Positions 16,817 through 26,172 are shown, numbered from the stretch's first letter. The stretch: DNA of 64,000 bases from Kocuria coralli (GCF_008831305.1 NZ_ML708618.1:1-64000); one strand, 5' to 3'. The notes: generated from the letters alone by a model not told the origin. Translations and numbers: made by a program.

Positions 16817-18313
16817 GTGGGTGTATGCGATATTCCCGTCATCTCAACCGTGTGCGACACCGCCGGCGAAGCCGCCGCGAGCTTGGTGGCCGCACCGTTC
16901 GACTGGCTCGCCCAAGCCATGGGCGCCGCCGCCGGCTGGCTGTTCGAGGCCGTGTGGTCCGTGTTCGACACCACCACCCTCGTCGATGTCACCCGGCCCG
17001 AGTACGTGGCGGTCTACAACCTGCTGTTCGGCATCGCCGTGTTCGTGATGCTGATCTTCTTCTGCCTCCAACTCATCACCGGCCTGATCCGCCGTGACCC
17101 CACCGCCCTGTCTCGGGCCGCCCTGGGGTTGGCGAAGTCCGTGCTCGGCTCGTTCGTGGTGATCACGCTGACGGCGTTGCTGCTGGAGATCGTCGACCAA
17201 CTCTGTGTCGGGATCATCCAGGCCGCTGGGGAGACGACGGAGTCCATGGGTGACAAGATCACCCTCCTCGCCGCGGGCCTGGTCGGGATCAACATCGCCG
17301 CCCCCGGGGTGGGCGCGATCATCACGATCTTCCTCGCCGGCCTGGCGATCGCCGCAGCAGCGATCGTGTGGCTGTCCCTGCTCGTGCGCAAGGCGCTGTT
17401 GTTGGTGGCGATCGTGTTCGCACCCCTGGCGTTCTCCGGCGCCTCTTGGGACGCGAGTAGGGGGTGGATCGGGAAGTGGGCGATGTTCGTCATCGCGCTG
17501 ATCTGCTCCACGCTCGTCCTGGTCGTGATGTTCCTCGTCGCCATCACCCAGGTGTCGGCACCGATCGATGCGGACCTGTCCTCGATCAGCGACCCGCTGG
17601 CGGGGATCGTGCTGATGGCGATGGCCGCGTTCGCCCCCTACCTGACGTACAAGTTCATCAGCTTCATCGGCTTCGACATGTACCACGCGATCGGCTCCGA
17701 GCAAGACGCCAAACAGGCCCTCAACCGACCCGTCCCCACACCTACGCAGTCAGCCGGTGATGCCCCGAAGAAGGTCCTCAACGGCGGCAGCAGCGGCAGC
17801 GAGAGCGGTGGCGGGGGTGGCAGTAGTGGAAGCGGTGGAAGCGGTGGGAAGACGTCGCCTCAGGCCAAGACCTCCGCACCTCAGGCATCCGGAAGCGGTG
17901 CCGCGGGAGGCGCGACAACCGCGGGTGGGTCCGCCGGAGCCGGCGCCGGCGCCAGCGGCGGCGCAGGAGCTGGTGCGGCCGGTGCAGGTGCTGCGGCGGC
18001 GGGGCCGGCCGCGGCAGCGGTGATCGCAGGGAAGGTCGCCAAGGATGCGGCGACCGCCGGGCCGAAGGCCGGCACGGCCCTTGGCAACCAGGGCGAGACC
18101 GCCGCCGACAACGCCGGGCAGACCGGCGCGACACCGCCTCCTGGGGCGGCCTCGACATCGTCCGCCCCGACCCCGAAGGCTCCGCCGTCGGCCGAGCCGA
18201 AGACACCGTCGGCGGGTCCCTCGCAACCGACGTCGCCTGCGCCGAAGCCGACCCCGCCGCCGACACCGAAGTCGCCCGGCCCGCCCGCACCGAAGCCGAC
18301 CGGGAAGGAGTGA
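16817..18313 (+). CDS. TrbL/VirB6-like conjugation channel protein with Gly/Ala/Pro-rich tail
   Basis: The GTG at 16817 has AAGGAG 8 nt upstream; a GTG at 16808 overlaps that site and is less likely. Of 498 residues, the first 300 or so hold about six transmembrane helices in the TrbL/VirB6 layout, including RKALLLVAIVFAPLAFSG. The last 190 residues are low-complexity (Ser/Gly, then Ala/Gly, then Pro/Lys) and probably face the cell wall or cytosol. It is the polytopic inner-membrane part of the transfer channel, directly before the SCO6880-like gene. Confidence 0.85.
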   Translation: MGVCDIPVISTVCDTAGEAAASLVAAPFDWLAQAMGAAAGWLFEAVWSVFDTTTLVDVTRPEYVAVYNLLFGIAVFVMLIFFCLQLITGLIRRDPTALSRAALGLAKSVLGSFVVITLTALLLEIVDQLCVGIIQAAGETTESMGDKITLLAAGLVGINIAAPGVGAIITIFLAGLAIAAAAIVWLSLLVRKALLLVAIVFAPLAFSGASWDASRGWIGKWAMFVIALICSTLVLVVMFLVAITQVSAPIDADLSSISDPLAGIVLMAMAAFAPYLTYKFISFIGFDMYHAIGSEQDAKQALNRPVPTPTQSAGDAPKKVLNGGSSGSESGGGGGSSGSGGSGGKTSPQAKTSAPQASGSGAAGGATTAGGSAGAGAGASGGAGAGAAGAGAAAAGPAAAAVIAGKVAKDAATAGPKAGTALGNQGETAADNAGQTGATPPPGAASTSSAPTPKAPPSAEPKTPSAGPSQPTSPAPKPTPPPTPKSPGPPAPKPTGKE

Positions 18314-18320
18314 CCTCGTC

Positions 18321-19784
18321 ATGACCTCGAAGCATAAGGAGTCCTCGACGGAGCTGGTGCCGGTCAAGTTCTCCCGGCTCACCCGCCGCGGCATCCTCCT
18401 CGGACTGTCGCTTTCCCAGCTCCCTACGCTTGCCACCGGCGTCCTCGCGGTCGTCGGCGCGCTCTATGCCGGCGGTGGCATCCTGCTGGCCTACACCGCC
18501 CCCGTCTGGGTGCTCGCCGCCACGCTGACCTGGATACCCGTCGCTGGGCGTCCTGCCGTGGAGTGGCTGCCGGTGGCGTGCTGGTGGCTGTGGCGCAGCA
18601 CCGCAGGTCAACTCCTCTACCGCCGCCGCATCGTGGCACCCCGCCCGGCCGGCACACTGGCGCTGCCCGGTGACATGGCGCGCCTGCGCGAATACACCGA
18701 CCCCGAGACCGGGGCCGGGATGATCCACGACCCCCACGCTGCCACCCTCACCGTGGTCTGCGAGGTGACCCATCCGGCGTTCGTGCTGCTGGACCCCGGC
18801 GAGCAGGAACGCCGCGTCACCTCATGGGGGCGCGTGCTGGCCACCGTGTGCCGCTCCGGGCGGATCGCCACCCTCCAAGTGCTGGAACGGACGCTGCCGG
18901 ACTCCGGCACCGGGCTCGCCGAATGGTGGGCCTCCCACGGCACCGCCGACGACACCTGGGCAGCGACCACCTACGCCGAACTCATCGAGCGCGCCGGACC
19001 GGCCGGGGAACGACACGCCACCACCCTGTCCCTCTCGCTGGACATGAAAACCGCCGCCCGGCAGATCAGGACCGCCGGTGGCGGCATCCGCGGCGCCGCT
19101 GCCGTCCTGCGTCAGGAGATGTCCACCCTGGTCGCGGCGCTGCGCTCAGCCGACCTGAAACCCTCGGGATGGCTGAGCCCGGGACAGATCGCGGTGATCC
19201 TGCGCAGCGCGTATGACCCAGCGATCGCCGCGACCCTGGAACGCCACGGCGAACTCGGCCAGCACCTCGCCACCGCCGGTCCCGTCGCCGTCAACGAGTC
19301 CTGGACCCGGTTGCGCACCGACTCCGCCCACCACGCGGTGCTGTGGATCAGCGAGTGGCCGCGCTCGATGGTCTACCCGGGCTTCTTGTCGCCGGTACTG
19401 CTGTCCACCGGCATCCAACGCTCGTTCTCGCTGCTGTGCACCCCGATGCGCTCGGACCAAGCCGCCCGCGACATCCGCAAGAAGAAGGTCGAGCACCTCT
19501 CCGACCAAGCCCAGCGGGCGAAGATCGGGCAGATCGAAGACGCCACCCAAACTGCCGAGTACCACGACGTCCTCCAGCAGGAGGCCGACCTGACCGCCGG
19601 CCACGGGGTGCTGCGGTTCACCGGCCTCATCAGCGTCTCCGCACCCACCGTCGAAGAACTAGACGCCGGTGTCGCCGCGATCGAGCAGGCCGCGATCCAA
19701 GCCTCCTGCGAGACGCGGCTACTTGTGGGGCAGCAGGCCGCCGCATTCACCGCCGCCGCGCTACCGCTGTGCCGCCGCATCTGA
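18321..19784 (+). CDS. SCO6880-family type IV secretion protein
   Basis: This 487-residue protein starts at ATG with GAAGGAG 10 nt upstream. Two hydrophobic helices (residues about 22-65) are followed by a large cytosolic domain with AREYTDPETG-like, KKKVEHLSDQAQRAKIGQ and ISVSAPTVEELDAGV segments. This is the SCO6880/PrgI-like component that in actinobacterial elements always precedes the VirB4 ATPase. It probably anchors the ATPase at the membrane. Confidence 0.82.
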   Translation: MTSKHKESSTELVPVKFSRLTRRGILLGLSLSQLPTLATGVLAVVGALYAGGGILLAYTAPVWVLAATLTWIPVAGRPAVEWLPVACWWLWRSTAGQLLYRRRIVAPRPAGTLALPGDMARLREYTDPETGAGMIHDPHAATLTVVCEVTHPAFVLLDPGEQERRVTSWGRVLATVCRSGRIATLQVLERTLPDSGTGLAEWWASHGTADDTWAATTYAELIERAGPAGERHATTLSLSLDMKTAARQIRTAGGGIRGAAAVLRQEMSTLVAALRSADLKPSGWLSPGQIAVILRSAYDPAIAATLERHGELGQHLATAGPVAVNESWTRLRTDSAHHAVLWISEWPRSMVYPGFLSPVLLSTGIQRSFSLLCTPMRSDQAARDIRKKKVEHLSDQAQRAKIGQIEDATQTAEYHDVLQQEADLTAGHGVLRFTGLISVSAPTVEELDAGVAAIEQAAIQASCETRLLVGQQAAAFTAAALPLCRRI

Positions 19785-19811
19785 CGCCCGGCACACACTG
19801 CGGTCGTCGCG

Positions 19812-19886
19812 CCGTGGGGGCGCGCGTGCACCTGGCAGTCAACCCCGGATGACCGGGGCTTTCGTGCTCGTCACAGGAGGCCGCTC
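19812..19886 (+). promoter_or_regulatory. ICE leader element, copy 5
   Basis: CCGTGG (19812) is followed 16 nt later by GCACCTG (19828-19834), then AGTCA. A perfect 6-bp hairpin CCCCGG (19843-19848)/CCGGGG (19853-19858) is followed by CTTTCG, and CAGGAGG precedes the ATG at 19887. The hairpin with its short T-run resembles an attenuator. Confidence 0.6.
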
Positions 19887-20753
19887 ATGCCCACGTATCA
19901 CGACCCACTCCAGGATGCTGCCGAAGCATCCGACGCGCTGCGCGGGCTCGCGCACGCCAGCCGCGTCTTCGACAACCCCGCCGACACCTACAGCGTGCTC
20001 GGCGACCTCCTCTCCGGCGTCCGATCGCTGCGCCAGGTGCTCGACCAGGTCGGCTCCGCACATCTCGGCCATCGCGGCCGCGCGCACGACGATGACGGTG
20101 ACCAAGCGATCGGTGCCTCCGAAGCCCTCGCCGCCGCCGACGACCTGCACCACGCCGGAACGCTCCTCGATAGTGTCGAGGAGCGAGTCAATGCCGCGAT
20201 GACCCACTCTGGACGCATCGCCTGGCACGCCCCAGCCCAAGAACTCGACCGGGAAGCAGTGTCCACGGAAGCACCGCACCGGTGGCTCAGCGTCGTCTTC
20301 CTCCAAGGCTCAGAAGCCGATGACGTGCTCGACCTCATCGACCGCGACGTCCCCGACGCGGCCATCGCGCACCTGAGGAACTGGGACTACGGGGACGAGA
20401 CCACCGACGCGGCACTGGAGAACGGGTACGTCTACGACGAACCACCCACCGGCCAGCTGGACAGGGTGGCCATCGACGGTGACTACACCCTCACCTACAA
20501 CCCGTTCATGGGGCACATCAATCTCCTGCGGGCACACCCCGCCGCCATGCCGGACCCGGACCTGGTCGAGACCGACGTGGTGCCCGGGCGTGAGGCCATC
20601 AGCGGCGTCGGACCGCTCGATTCGAACACGCCGCGGTCAGCGGGGACGCCAGCGTCCGCGCGGATGCAGCAGGCTTCGGCGGTTGCGGACCGGGATTGGT
20701 TCGCCGGTCCGGCCCGCTCCTCTGGGTCGGTTGAGCGGGGGTTGTCGCTGTGA
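19887..20753 (+). CDS. Hypothetical ICE protein (288 aa)
   Basis: The ATG follows ACAGGAGG. The N-terminal 100 residues are helical (LHHAGTLLDSVEERVNAAM). The middle (APHRWLSVVFLQGSEADDVLDLID to GDYTLTYNPFMGHINLLR) looks like a small alpha/beta domain seen in ICE-encoded unknowns, and the tail is disordered. No function is recognised. Its GTGA overlap with the VirB4 gene indicates coupled translation and a role linked to transfer. Confidence 0.7.
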   Translation: MPTYHDPLQDAAEASDALRGLAHASRVFDNPADTYSVLGDLLSGVRSLRQVLDQVGSAHLGHRGRAHDDDGDQAIGASEALAAADDLHHAGTLLDSVEERVNAAMTHSGRIAWHAPAQELDREAVSTEAPHRWLSVVFLQGSEADDVLDLIDRDVPDAAIAHLRNWDYGDETTDAALENGYVYDEPPTGQLDRVAIDGDYTLTYNPFMGHINLLRAHPAAMPDPDLVETDVVPGREAISGVGPLDSNTPRSAGTPASARMQQASAVADRDWFAGPARSSGSVERGLSL

Positions 20754-22237
20754 GCGCGCGGGAGAGCGAGCGGCTGCACGCGTCGGTCCTGGTGGCTCCG
20801 GCCGCTGATCGTCGCCGACTGCGCATACAACGCCAGCGGGCCGCCGCAGCACTTCGGGCCGAGCAGCACCGCGCCGATCAAGCTGCGGCGCGAGCGAAGG
20901 CCGACGCGGAACGCGCCGAACGCAAAGCCACCAGATACCTGCCTGCTGCCGGTGAGCCCGGGCCTGCCGCGCTGCGCACCCCGGGCAGGTTCCGCCTCCC
21001 ACGCCATCAGGACACGTCGGCGACGTTGGCGGGGGCGTACCCGTTCGTCGCCGAAGGCGGCCTCGGCGCTGACGGCGTCTTCGTCGGCCAAGACCTCTAC
21101 TCCGGCGGCTCCTTCGTCTACGACCCCTGGGTGCTCTACGCCCGCGGGATCATCACCGCCCCCAACCTCGTCCTCGCCGGGATCGTGGGCTCGGGCAAAT
21201 CCTCCCTGGCGAACTCGCTCTACACCCGCTCGCTGCCATTCGGACGCCGCGTCTACGTGCCCGGCGATCCGAAGGGCGAGCACACCGCCGTCGCCAACGC
21301 AGTTGGCGGGAAGGCAATCGTTCTCGGCCACGGCCTGAACACACGCCTCAACCCCCTCGACGAAGGCCACCGCCCCACCGGACTGTCGGACCGGGAGTGG
21401 GCCATCACGGTCGCCTCCCGCCGCCGCGACCTCATCGGCGCTCTCGCCGAGACCGTCCTGGCCCGCGGGTTGACGCCGCTGGAGCACACGGCAATCGACC
21501 TCGCCCTCACCGCAGTCGTCGCAGAAAACACCGTGCCGATCCTGCCGATGGTCGTCGACCGCATCCTCAACCCAGACGAGACCGCCGACGGCAGGCTCGC
21601 CGAGGACGGGCGGCTCGTCGGCCATGCCCTGCGGCGCCTGGTCGCCGGTGACCTCGCCGGCCTGTTCGACGGCCCCAGCACCGTCCGGTTCGACCCAAGC
21701 CTGCCGATGATCAGCCTCGACCTGTCCCGCGTCACCGAGAACAGCACATTGATCTCAGTGTTGATGACGTGCTCGTCGGCGTGGATGGAGTCCGCCCTGC
21801 TGGACCCCAACGGTGGGCAACGGTGGGTGATCTACGACGAAGCCTGGCGGCTGATGTCCCACCCCGCCCTGTTGAAGCGGATGGACGCCCACTGGCGCCT
21901 CGCCCGGCATTACGGGATCGCGAACATGCTGATCTTCCACAAACTCTCCGACCTGGACAACGTCGGCGACGCTGGCTCCGCCATGCGCTCCCTCGCCAAC
22001 TCGCTGCTGGCGAACGCCGAGACCCGAATCGTCTACCGGCAGGAATCCGACCAGCTCGGCCCCACCGCCCAGGCACTCGGCCTCACCGGCACCGAGCAGA
22101 AACTGCTGCCGAGCCTGGGCGTCGGGCAGGGGCTGTGGCGCATCAAGGACCGGGCCTTCGTCACCCAGCACCAGCTCCATCCCGCCGAGCTGGCACTGTT
22201 CGACACCAGCTCGCGGCTCACCTCGGGGGTGAAGTGA
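20750..22237 (+). CDS. VirB4-like conjugation ATPase
   Basis: This 495-residue ATPase has Walker A GIVGSGKS at 144-151 and a Walker B region VIYDEAW with Asp363-Glu364. A charged coiled N-terminus (residues 20-60, Ala/Arg/Glu-rich) precedes the core. VirB4-type ATPases energise assembly and substrate movement in type IV secretion. It overlaps genes on both sides, so it lies in a tight transfer operon. Confidence 0.88.
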   Translation: MSARESERLHASVLVAPAADRRRLRIQRQRAAAALRAEQHRADQAAARAKADAERAERKATRYLPAAGEPGPAALRTPGRFRLPRHQDTSATLAGAYPFVAEGGLGADGVFVGQDLYSGGSFVYDPWVLYARGIITAPNLVLAGIVGSGKSSLANSLYTRSLPFGRRVYVPGDPKGEHTAVANAVGGKAIVLGHGLNTRLNPLDEGHRPTGLSDREWAITVASRRRDLIGALAETVLARGLTPLEHTAIDLALTAVVAENTVPILPMVVDRILNPDETADGRLAEDGRLVGHALRRLVAGDLAGLFDGPSTVRFDPSLPMISLDLSRVTENSTLISVLMTCSSAWMESALLDPNGGQRWVIYDEAWRLMSHPALLKRMDAHWRLARHYGIANMLIFHKLSDLDNVGDAGSAMRSLANSLLANAETRIVYRQESDQLGPTAQALGLTGTEQKLLPSLGVGQGLWRIKDRAFVTQHQLHPAELALFDTSSRLTSGVK

Positions 22238-22815
22238 TGACCCGCGAACCCCGCCGTGCCACCGGGCCGGAACCAGAGGAGACGCCGGTCGTGCTGCCGC
22301 ACGCGGTCATCACCGTCACCGAGACCGGCGCCCTGAACGTCACCCTCGACGGCACCGACGTCCCACCACCAGAGGGCGAAGCGTGGACGCGCGGCACCTT
22401 CGGGCCACTGCTGGACGCCCTCACCCGGGACCGGACCATCACGGTGCGCATCGAGGTGCACGAGAGCGACGGGAGCGTGTTCACCGACGTCATCCGCGCC
22501 CGCCGCCGCACCAGACCCGAACCACCAGACACCCAGGCCGAGACCGAGAACAAGACTGAGGACGACCGGGAAACACGGGTCAAGAGCAGGAGCAAGCGGC
22601 GTCCGGACCTGGTCGAAGTGACCGGCGAGGGGTTCGTGCCCGGTGAGGACGTCGCCGCCGCGGTCATCGTCTCGCACACCGATGCCACCAGCACCGGTCA
22701 TGCCCGCGCGCTCCTGGACCGACGTCGGCTCCGGTCACTGCTGTCCGACGGCGGCGGTGAGGTGATTCTGTTCGGCCGCATCTCGGGCACGATCCACGTC
22801 CGGCGACTGTCGTGA
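22237..22815 (+). CDS. Hypothetical ICE protein (192 aa)
   Basis: This soluble protein overlaps the VirB4 stop by one base and the VirD4 GTG by four. The N-terminal half has beta-rich AVITVTETGALNVTLDGTDV. A Lys/Arg-rich linker and a compact C-terminal domain (VTGEGFVPGEDVAAAVIVSHTD ... RISGTIHVRRL) follow. It is not recognised; the position between the two transfer ATPases suggests it bridges or regulates them. Confidence 0.7.
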   Translation: MTREPRRATGPEPEETPVVLPHAVITVTETGALNVTLDGTDVPPPEGEAWTRGTFGPLLDALTRDRTITVRIEVHESDGSVFTDVIRARRRTRPEPPDTQAETENKTEDDRETRVKSRSKRRPDLVEVTGEGFVPGEDVAAAVIVSHTDATSTGHARALLDRRRLRSLLSDGGGEVILFGRISGTIHVRRLS

Positions 22816-24604
22816 GCACCCCATCCGGACGGCAGGCCGGCTCGTTCGGTGACGAGCTGACCAACGCCGCCCTGATCGCCCTGGTGGGGATGTTCGGGAT
22901 CGCGCTCATCCTCCGCGCCTCCGGGTCCGTGGCCGCGTTCCTCACCGGCACACCGCAACCCGAGGCCGGCCCCGCCGCCGGTCTCGGACTGCTGTTCAAC
23001 CCCAGCGACCCCGCGGCTGCGCTCGACGCCGACGGGCTCAACCCGACCATGTACTGGATCATCACTGCGGCGTTGCTAGCCGGGCTCGTCACGGCCGGGG
23101 CGTGGGTGTGGGTGCGGCTGCGCCGCCATTCCCGCCGGGTCGAGACCGACCCACGCCGGCTCGCCGGCGCCGCTACAGCCCATGAGGTCACCCAGAGCGC
23201 CTCGGCGAAGGCACTGCTCCGCCGAGCCGAGACACTGCGCCCCTCGCTCGATAAACCCGCACCCGGCGATGTCGGTTATCGGATCGGCGCGTCCAAGGGG
23301 CGCGACGTGTGGGCGAGCGTGGAGGACTCGATCCTGCTCATCGGCCCGCCCCGCTCAGGCAAGGGCCTCCACATCGTGATCCCGGCGATCCTCGACGCGC
23401 CCGGCGCCGTCGTCACCACCTCGACGCGGCCGGACAACCTCACCGCCACCCTCCGCGCCCTGGCAAAGTGGCGGCCGGCCGGTGGCGGTGTTCGACCCTC
23501 AGCACCTCGCCGAAGGCATCCCGGCCGGGATGCGCTGGTCACCGATCCGCGGATGCGAGGACCCGCTCACGGCGATGATCCGCGCGACCGGCCTGTCGGC
23601 CGCGACCGGTCTGTCTGCTGGCAGGGTCGAATCCGGCGGCTTCTGGGAAGGCAAGACCCGCACCGCCCTCCAAGCCCTCCTACACGCCGCGGCGCTCGAC
23701 CACCGGCCCCCAGCAGAGCTGTTCCGCTGGGCCCTCGACCCCTCCGCCGCCGCCGAAGCCGTCGCGATCCTCACCAACAACACCCAGGCAGCCACCGGGT
23801 GGGCGGACTCCCTCGGGGCAATGATCGACGCCGATCCCAAAACCAGGGATTCGATCTGGCAGGGCGTCGCCCTGGCCCTCGGCGCACTGGCCGACCCGCG
23901 CGTCCTCGATGCCGTCTCACCGGGCCCGGGTGAGGACTTCGACCCCGAAACGTTCATCCGCGACCGCGGCACGCTCTATCTCCTCGCTACCGGCGCGGGC
24001 GCCGGCGCATCCGCTGCCCTGGTCGCCGCATTCGTCGAAGACCTGATCGAGACCGCCCGCCGTATCGCCGCGCGCTCACCCGGCGCCCGCCTCGACCCGC
24101 CCCTGTTGCTCGCACTGGATGAGATCGGCAACCTCGCCCCCCCTGCCCAGCCTCCCCACTCTGATGGCTGAGGGCGGGGGTACCGGTATCACCACCCTGC
24201 CCGTGCTCCAGTCCCTCGCCCAAGCGCGCGACAAATGGAACGACAACGCCGCCGGAGCGATCTGGGACGCCTCCATCGTCAAGGTCATCCTCGGCGGCGC
24301 CTCGAACTCTCGCGACCTCCAAGACCTGAGCACCTTGATCGGCGAACGCGATGAGTACACCGACTCCGTGACCCTCGGAGACCACGGCACCCGCTCGAAC
24401 CAACGCTCCATCCGCCGCGTCGCGATCCTGCCGCCCGACCGGATCAGGATCCTCCCCTTCGGCACCGGCGTCACGCTCCTGCGCGCCGCTCCGCCGATCA
24501 TCACCGACCTCCACCCGTGGCCCAAGCGGCCCGACGCTGACCGGCTGAAAAAGGAGCGTCGCGAGCTGGAGGCACTGCTGCACCGACCCACTAGCGACGA
24601 GTAG
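22812..24604 (+). pseudogene. VirD4/TraG-type coupling protein, broken by two frameshifts
   Basis: Three successive frames together encode one protein. The first (from GTG 22812) has two transmembrane helices and Walker A GPPRSGKG. The second begins at WRP|VAVFDPQHLAEG and carries LLLALDEIGNLAP, the Walker B. The third gives LPSLPTLMAEGGGTGITT and the C-terminus. Shift one is an extra CCGG unit in the GGCCGGCCGG run near 23473-23482; shift two is a seven-C run at 24137-24143 that would be in frame with six. The intact protein would couple the relaxase-DNA complex to the channel. The breaks are either genuine inactivation or sequence errors. Confidence 0.85.
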
Positions 24605-24610
24605 TCCCGG

Positions 24611-24687
24611 CCGTGGATGCGGGCGTGCACCTGCCTGACACCAGCAACCCCGGCCTGGGGTTGCGTGTCTGGAAAGGGATCAGTCCG
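24611..24687 (+). promoter_or_regulatory. ICE leader element, copy 6
   Basis: CCGTGG (24611) is followed 16 nt later by GCACCTG (24627-24633), then TGACA. A perfect 8-bp hairpin GCAACCCC (24644-24651)/GGGGTTGC (24657-24664) and a weak GGAAAGGG ribosome site precede the SSB-like ATG. Confidence 0.6.
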
Positions 24688-25164
24688 ATGGCTATCCGTA
24701 CCCAGGAATCCCTCTCGGGGTTCATCGCCACCGACCCGCAGCTGACCTACACAGAGCGCGGGGAAGCACGCTTTTACGCCAGGTTCGGGCAGGAGAACTA
24801 CCGCCGTGAGGAGACCGGGGAGTTCACCAAGCTCGACCCGTCGTTCGGCAACCTCGTCCTCTATCGGGCGACAGCAGACCGCGCCCACGAGCGGTTCACC
24901 AAGGGCGACCAGTTCGTCGCCGAGGGCTACAGCCACGACTACTCCTACGAGCGCGACGGACAGCAGATTGAGGGCACTGAATTCGTGGCGAAGAAGATTG
25001 GCCACGACACCGCCCGCACCCGCTACGACGTCGACCGCACACCCCGCCGCACCCTCGATCGCTACGCCGCGGACCGCAAAGCCCCGGCCCGAGAGCAAGG
25101 CCGCGCGTTCGACCAACCCGAGCGCGGCCAGCAGGCCACCAACGCGCCGGTGCTCGGGCACTGA
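24688..25164 (+). CDS. ssb: Single-stranded DNA-binding-like protein
   Basis: This 158-residue protein has an N-terminal OB-fold pattern: SLSGFIATDPQLTYTERGEARFYARFG, then FGNLVLYRATADRAHERFTKGDQFVAEGYSHDYSYE, and a charged, disordered C-terminus. The usual acidic DDDIPF tip is missing, as in many element-encoded SSBs. It probably coats the transferred strand. It lies just after the broken coupling-protein gene, under its own leader. Confidence 0.8.
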   Translation: MAIRTQESLSGFIATDPQLTYTERGEARFYARFGQENYRREETGEFTKLDPSFGNLVLYRATADRAHERFTKGDQFVAEGYSHDYSYERDGQQIEGTEFVAKKIGHDTARTRYDVDRTPRRTLDRYAADRKAPAREQGRAFDQPERGQQATNAPVLGH

Positions 25165-25179
25165 CCGGGAGGCGACACG

Positions 25180-25812
25180 ATGAGCGAGCACACCCCTGGC
25201 CATGGTGACGAGGTCGATCCCGACGAGATCGACCTCGACGACCTGGACTCCTTCCACGACGATCCCATAGGCGGCAGCGATGTATCGGCCGGGCCGCCGC
25301 ACCCGGTGAACTGGAACCTGCTCTCGGCCCACGACCTGGAACAGGAATGGTTGGAGCTGAACCGGTGGGTCGACTGGCTCCGCCACACCTACGGTCTCCC
25401 CGCATCGGTGGTCCCGCCGTTCTGGCACCACCACCCCGAACTCGTCTGGGAACTCTCCGCCCTGCACCTGCACTGGCTGTGCGCCTACGACCCCGACCAG
25501 AACGGCTCCGCACCCATCGGTTGGCACCGCGACTTTGCCGACGTCCGCCAGCGACTGCGGGACTGGGTCGCCGCCTCCGGTACCCGATTGGACCGCGATC
25601 GACCAACGCGGCAGACCACTTGGCCCGGCGAAGATCCGGCCCCCGCGGTCGAAGACAGGATCATTACCGACCGAGACGGCGAGTTCGTGCAGTTCGTCCA
25701 AGACCAAGTGCGTGAACGTCAGGAGGAAGAGGACGCGTTCTACGCCACCTTCGATGAGGCCACCGGCGAACTCCACCACCCCGACGACCAGCACCACAAT
25801 CAAGGTCGGTGA
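25180..25812 (+). CDS. DUF4913-like hypothetical protein
   Basis: This 210-residue protein has a central WLELNRWVDWLRHTYGLP ... VVPPFWHHHPELVWELSALHLHWLCAYD ... GWHRDFADVRQRLRDW block. That matches the pattern I know as DUF4913, common in actinobacterial ICEs and phages. The termini are acidic. No function is established for the family. Confidence 0.75.
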   Translation: MSEHTPGHGDEVDPDEIDLDDLDSFHDDPIGGSDVSAGPPHPVNWNLLSAHDLEQEWLELNRWVDWLRHTYGLPASVVPPFWHHHPELVWELSALHLHWLCAYDPDQNGSAPIGWHRDFADVRQRLRDWVAASGTRLDRDRPTRQTTWPGEDPAPAVEDRIITDRDGEFVQFVQDQVRERQEEEDAFYATFDEATGELHHPDDQHHNQGR

Positions 25813-25818
25813 GCGGAT

Positions 25819-26019
25819 GTGGTTCGGAAGTATCAGCGGAAGACGGACCGGCCGGCAGCGACCCGGCCGGTCCGCGTGCGCTACCAACGACGAGAAGAGA
25901 TCGATGCAGAGAAGGTCGCCGAAGTCCTCATCCGCATCGCGCTGCGCCACGCCGACGACGACAGCGACACCGGTCGCACCGGCGACTATCTCCGCGACCT
26001 GCTCACCACCAGCCGGTAG
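25819..26019 (+). CDS. Small hypothetical protein (66 aa)
   Basis: It starts at GTG 6 nt after the preceding stop. The sequence is Arg/Lys-rich at the start and ends in a helix (EKVAEVLIRIALRHADDD). There is no recognised family; composition and tight spacing after the DUF4913-like gene support a real small gene. Confidence 0.5.
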   Translation: MVRKYQRKTDRPAATRPVRVRYQRREEIDAEKVAEVLIRIALRHADDDSDTGRTGDYLRDLLTTSR

Positions 26020-26068
26020 AATCGATCTTGCACTACGACGATTCGGCGTCGCTGGCACCCGACTCCTA

Positions 26069-26093
26069 AGCCCCGCATCTGGGGTGTTCTTTC
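26069..26093 (+). terminator. Short terminator-like hairpin before the recombinase gene
   Basis: AGCCCC-gcatct-GGGGT followed by GTTCTTT resembles a compact rho-independent terminator. The stem is only 4-5 bp, so support is modest. Confidence 0.35.
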
Positions 26094-26104
26094 CGCACTC
26101 TCAC

Positions 26105-26169
26105 GTGACCGCCATTCGGCGCCCCTAGCCGCCTATCCCTGCGGCGTTGGGCTTCTGAAAGGCGGTCAC
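26105..26169 (+). repeat. Inverted repeat covering the recombinase ribosome site
   Basis: GTGACCGCC (26105-26113) and GGCGGTCAC (26161-26169) are exact complements 47 nt apart, with a nested GCCGC/GCGGC hairpin. The right arm ends 3 nt before the recombinase ATG and overlaps its AAAGGCGG ribosome site. It could be a translational lock or a recombinase/excision-protein binding site. Confidence 0.6.
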
Positions 26170-26172
26170 ACC

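Noticed and set aside
20365-20380. GCACCTG inside the 288-aa gene
   Set aside because: It lies within coding sequence without the CCGTGG box or hairpin, so it is not counted as a leader element.
24076-26058. 660-codon minus-strand open frame across VirD4, SSB and DUF4913 genes
   Set aside because: It runs opposite three supported genes, and composition follows the complement pattern.
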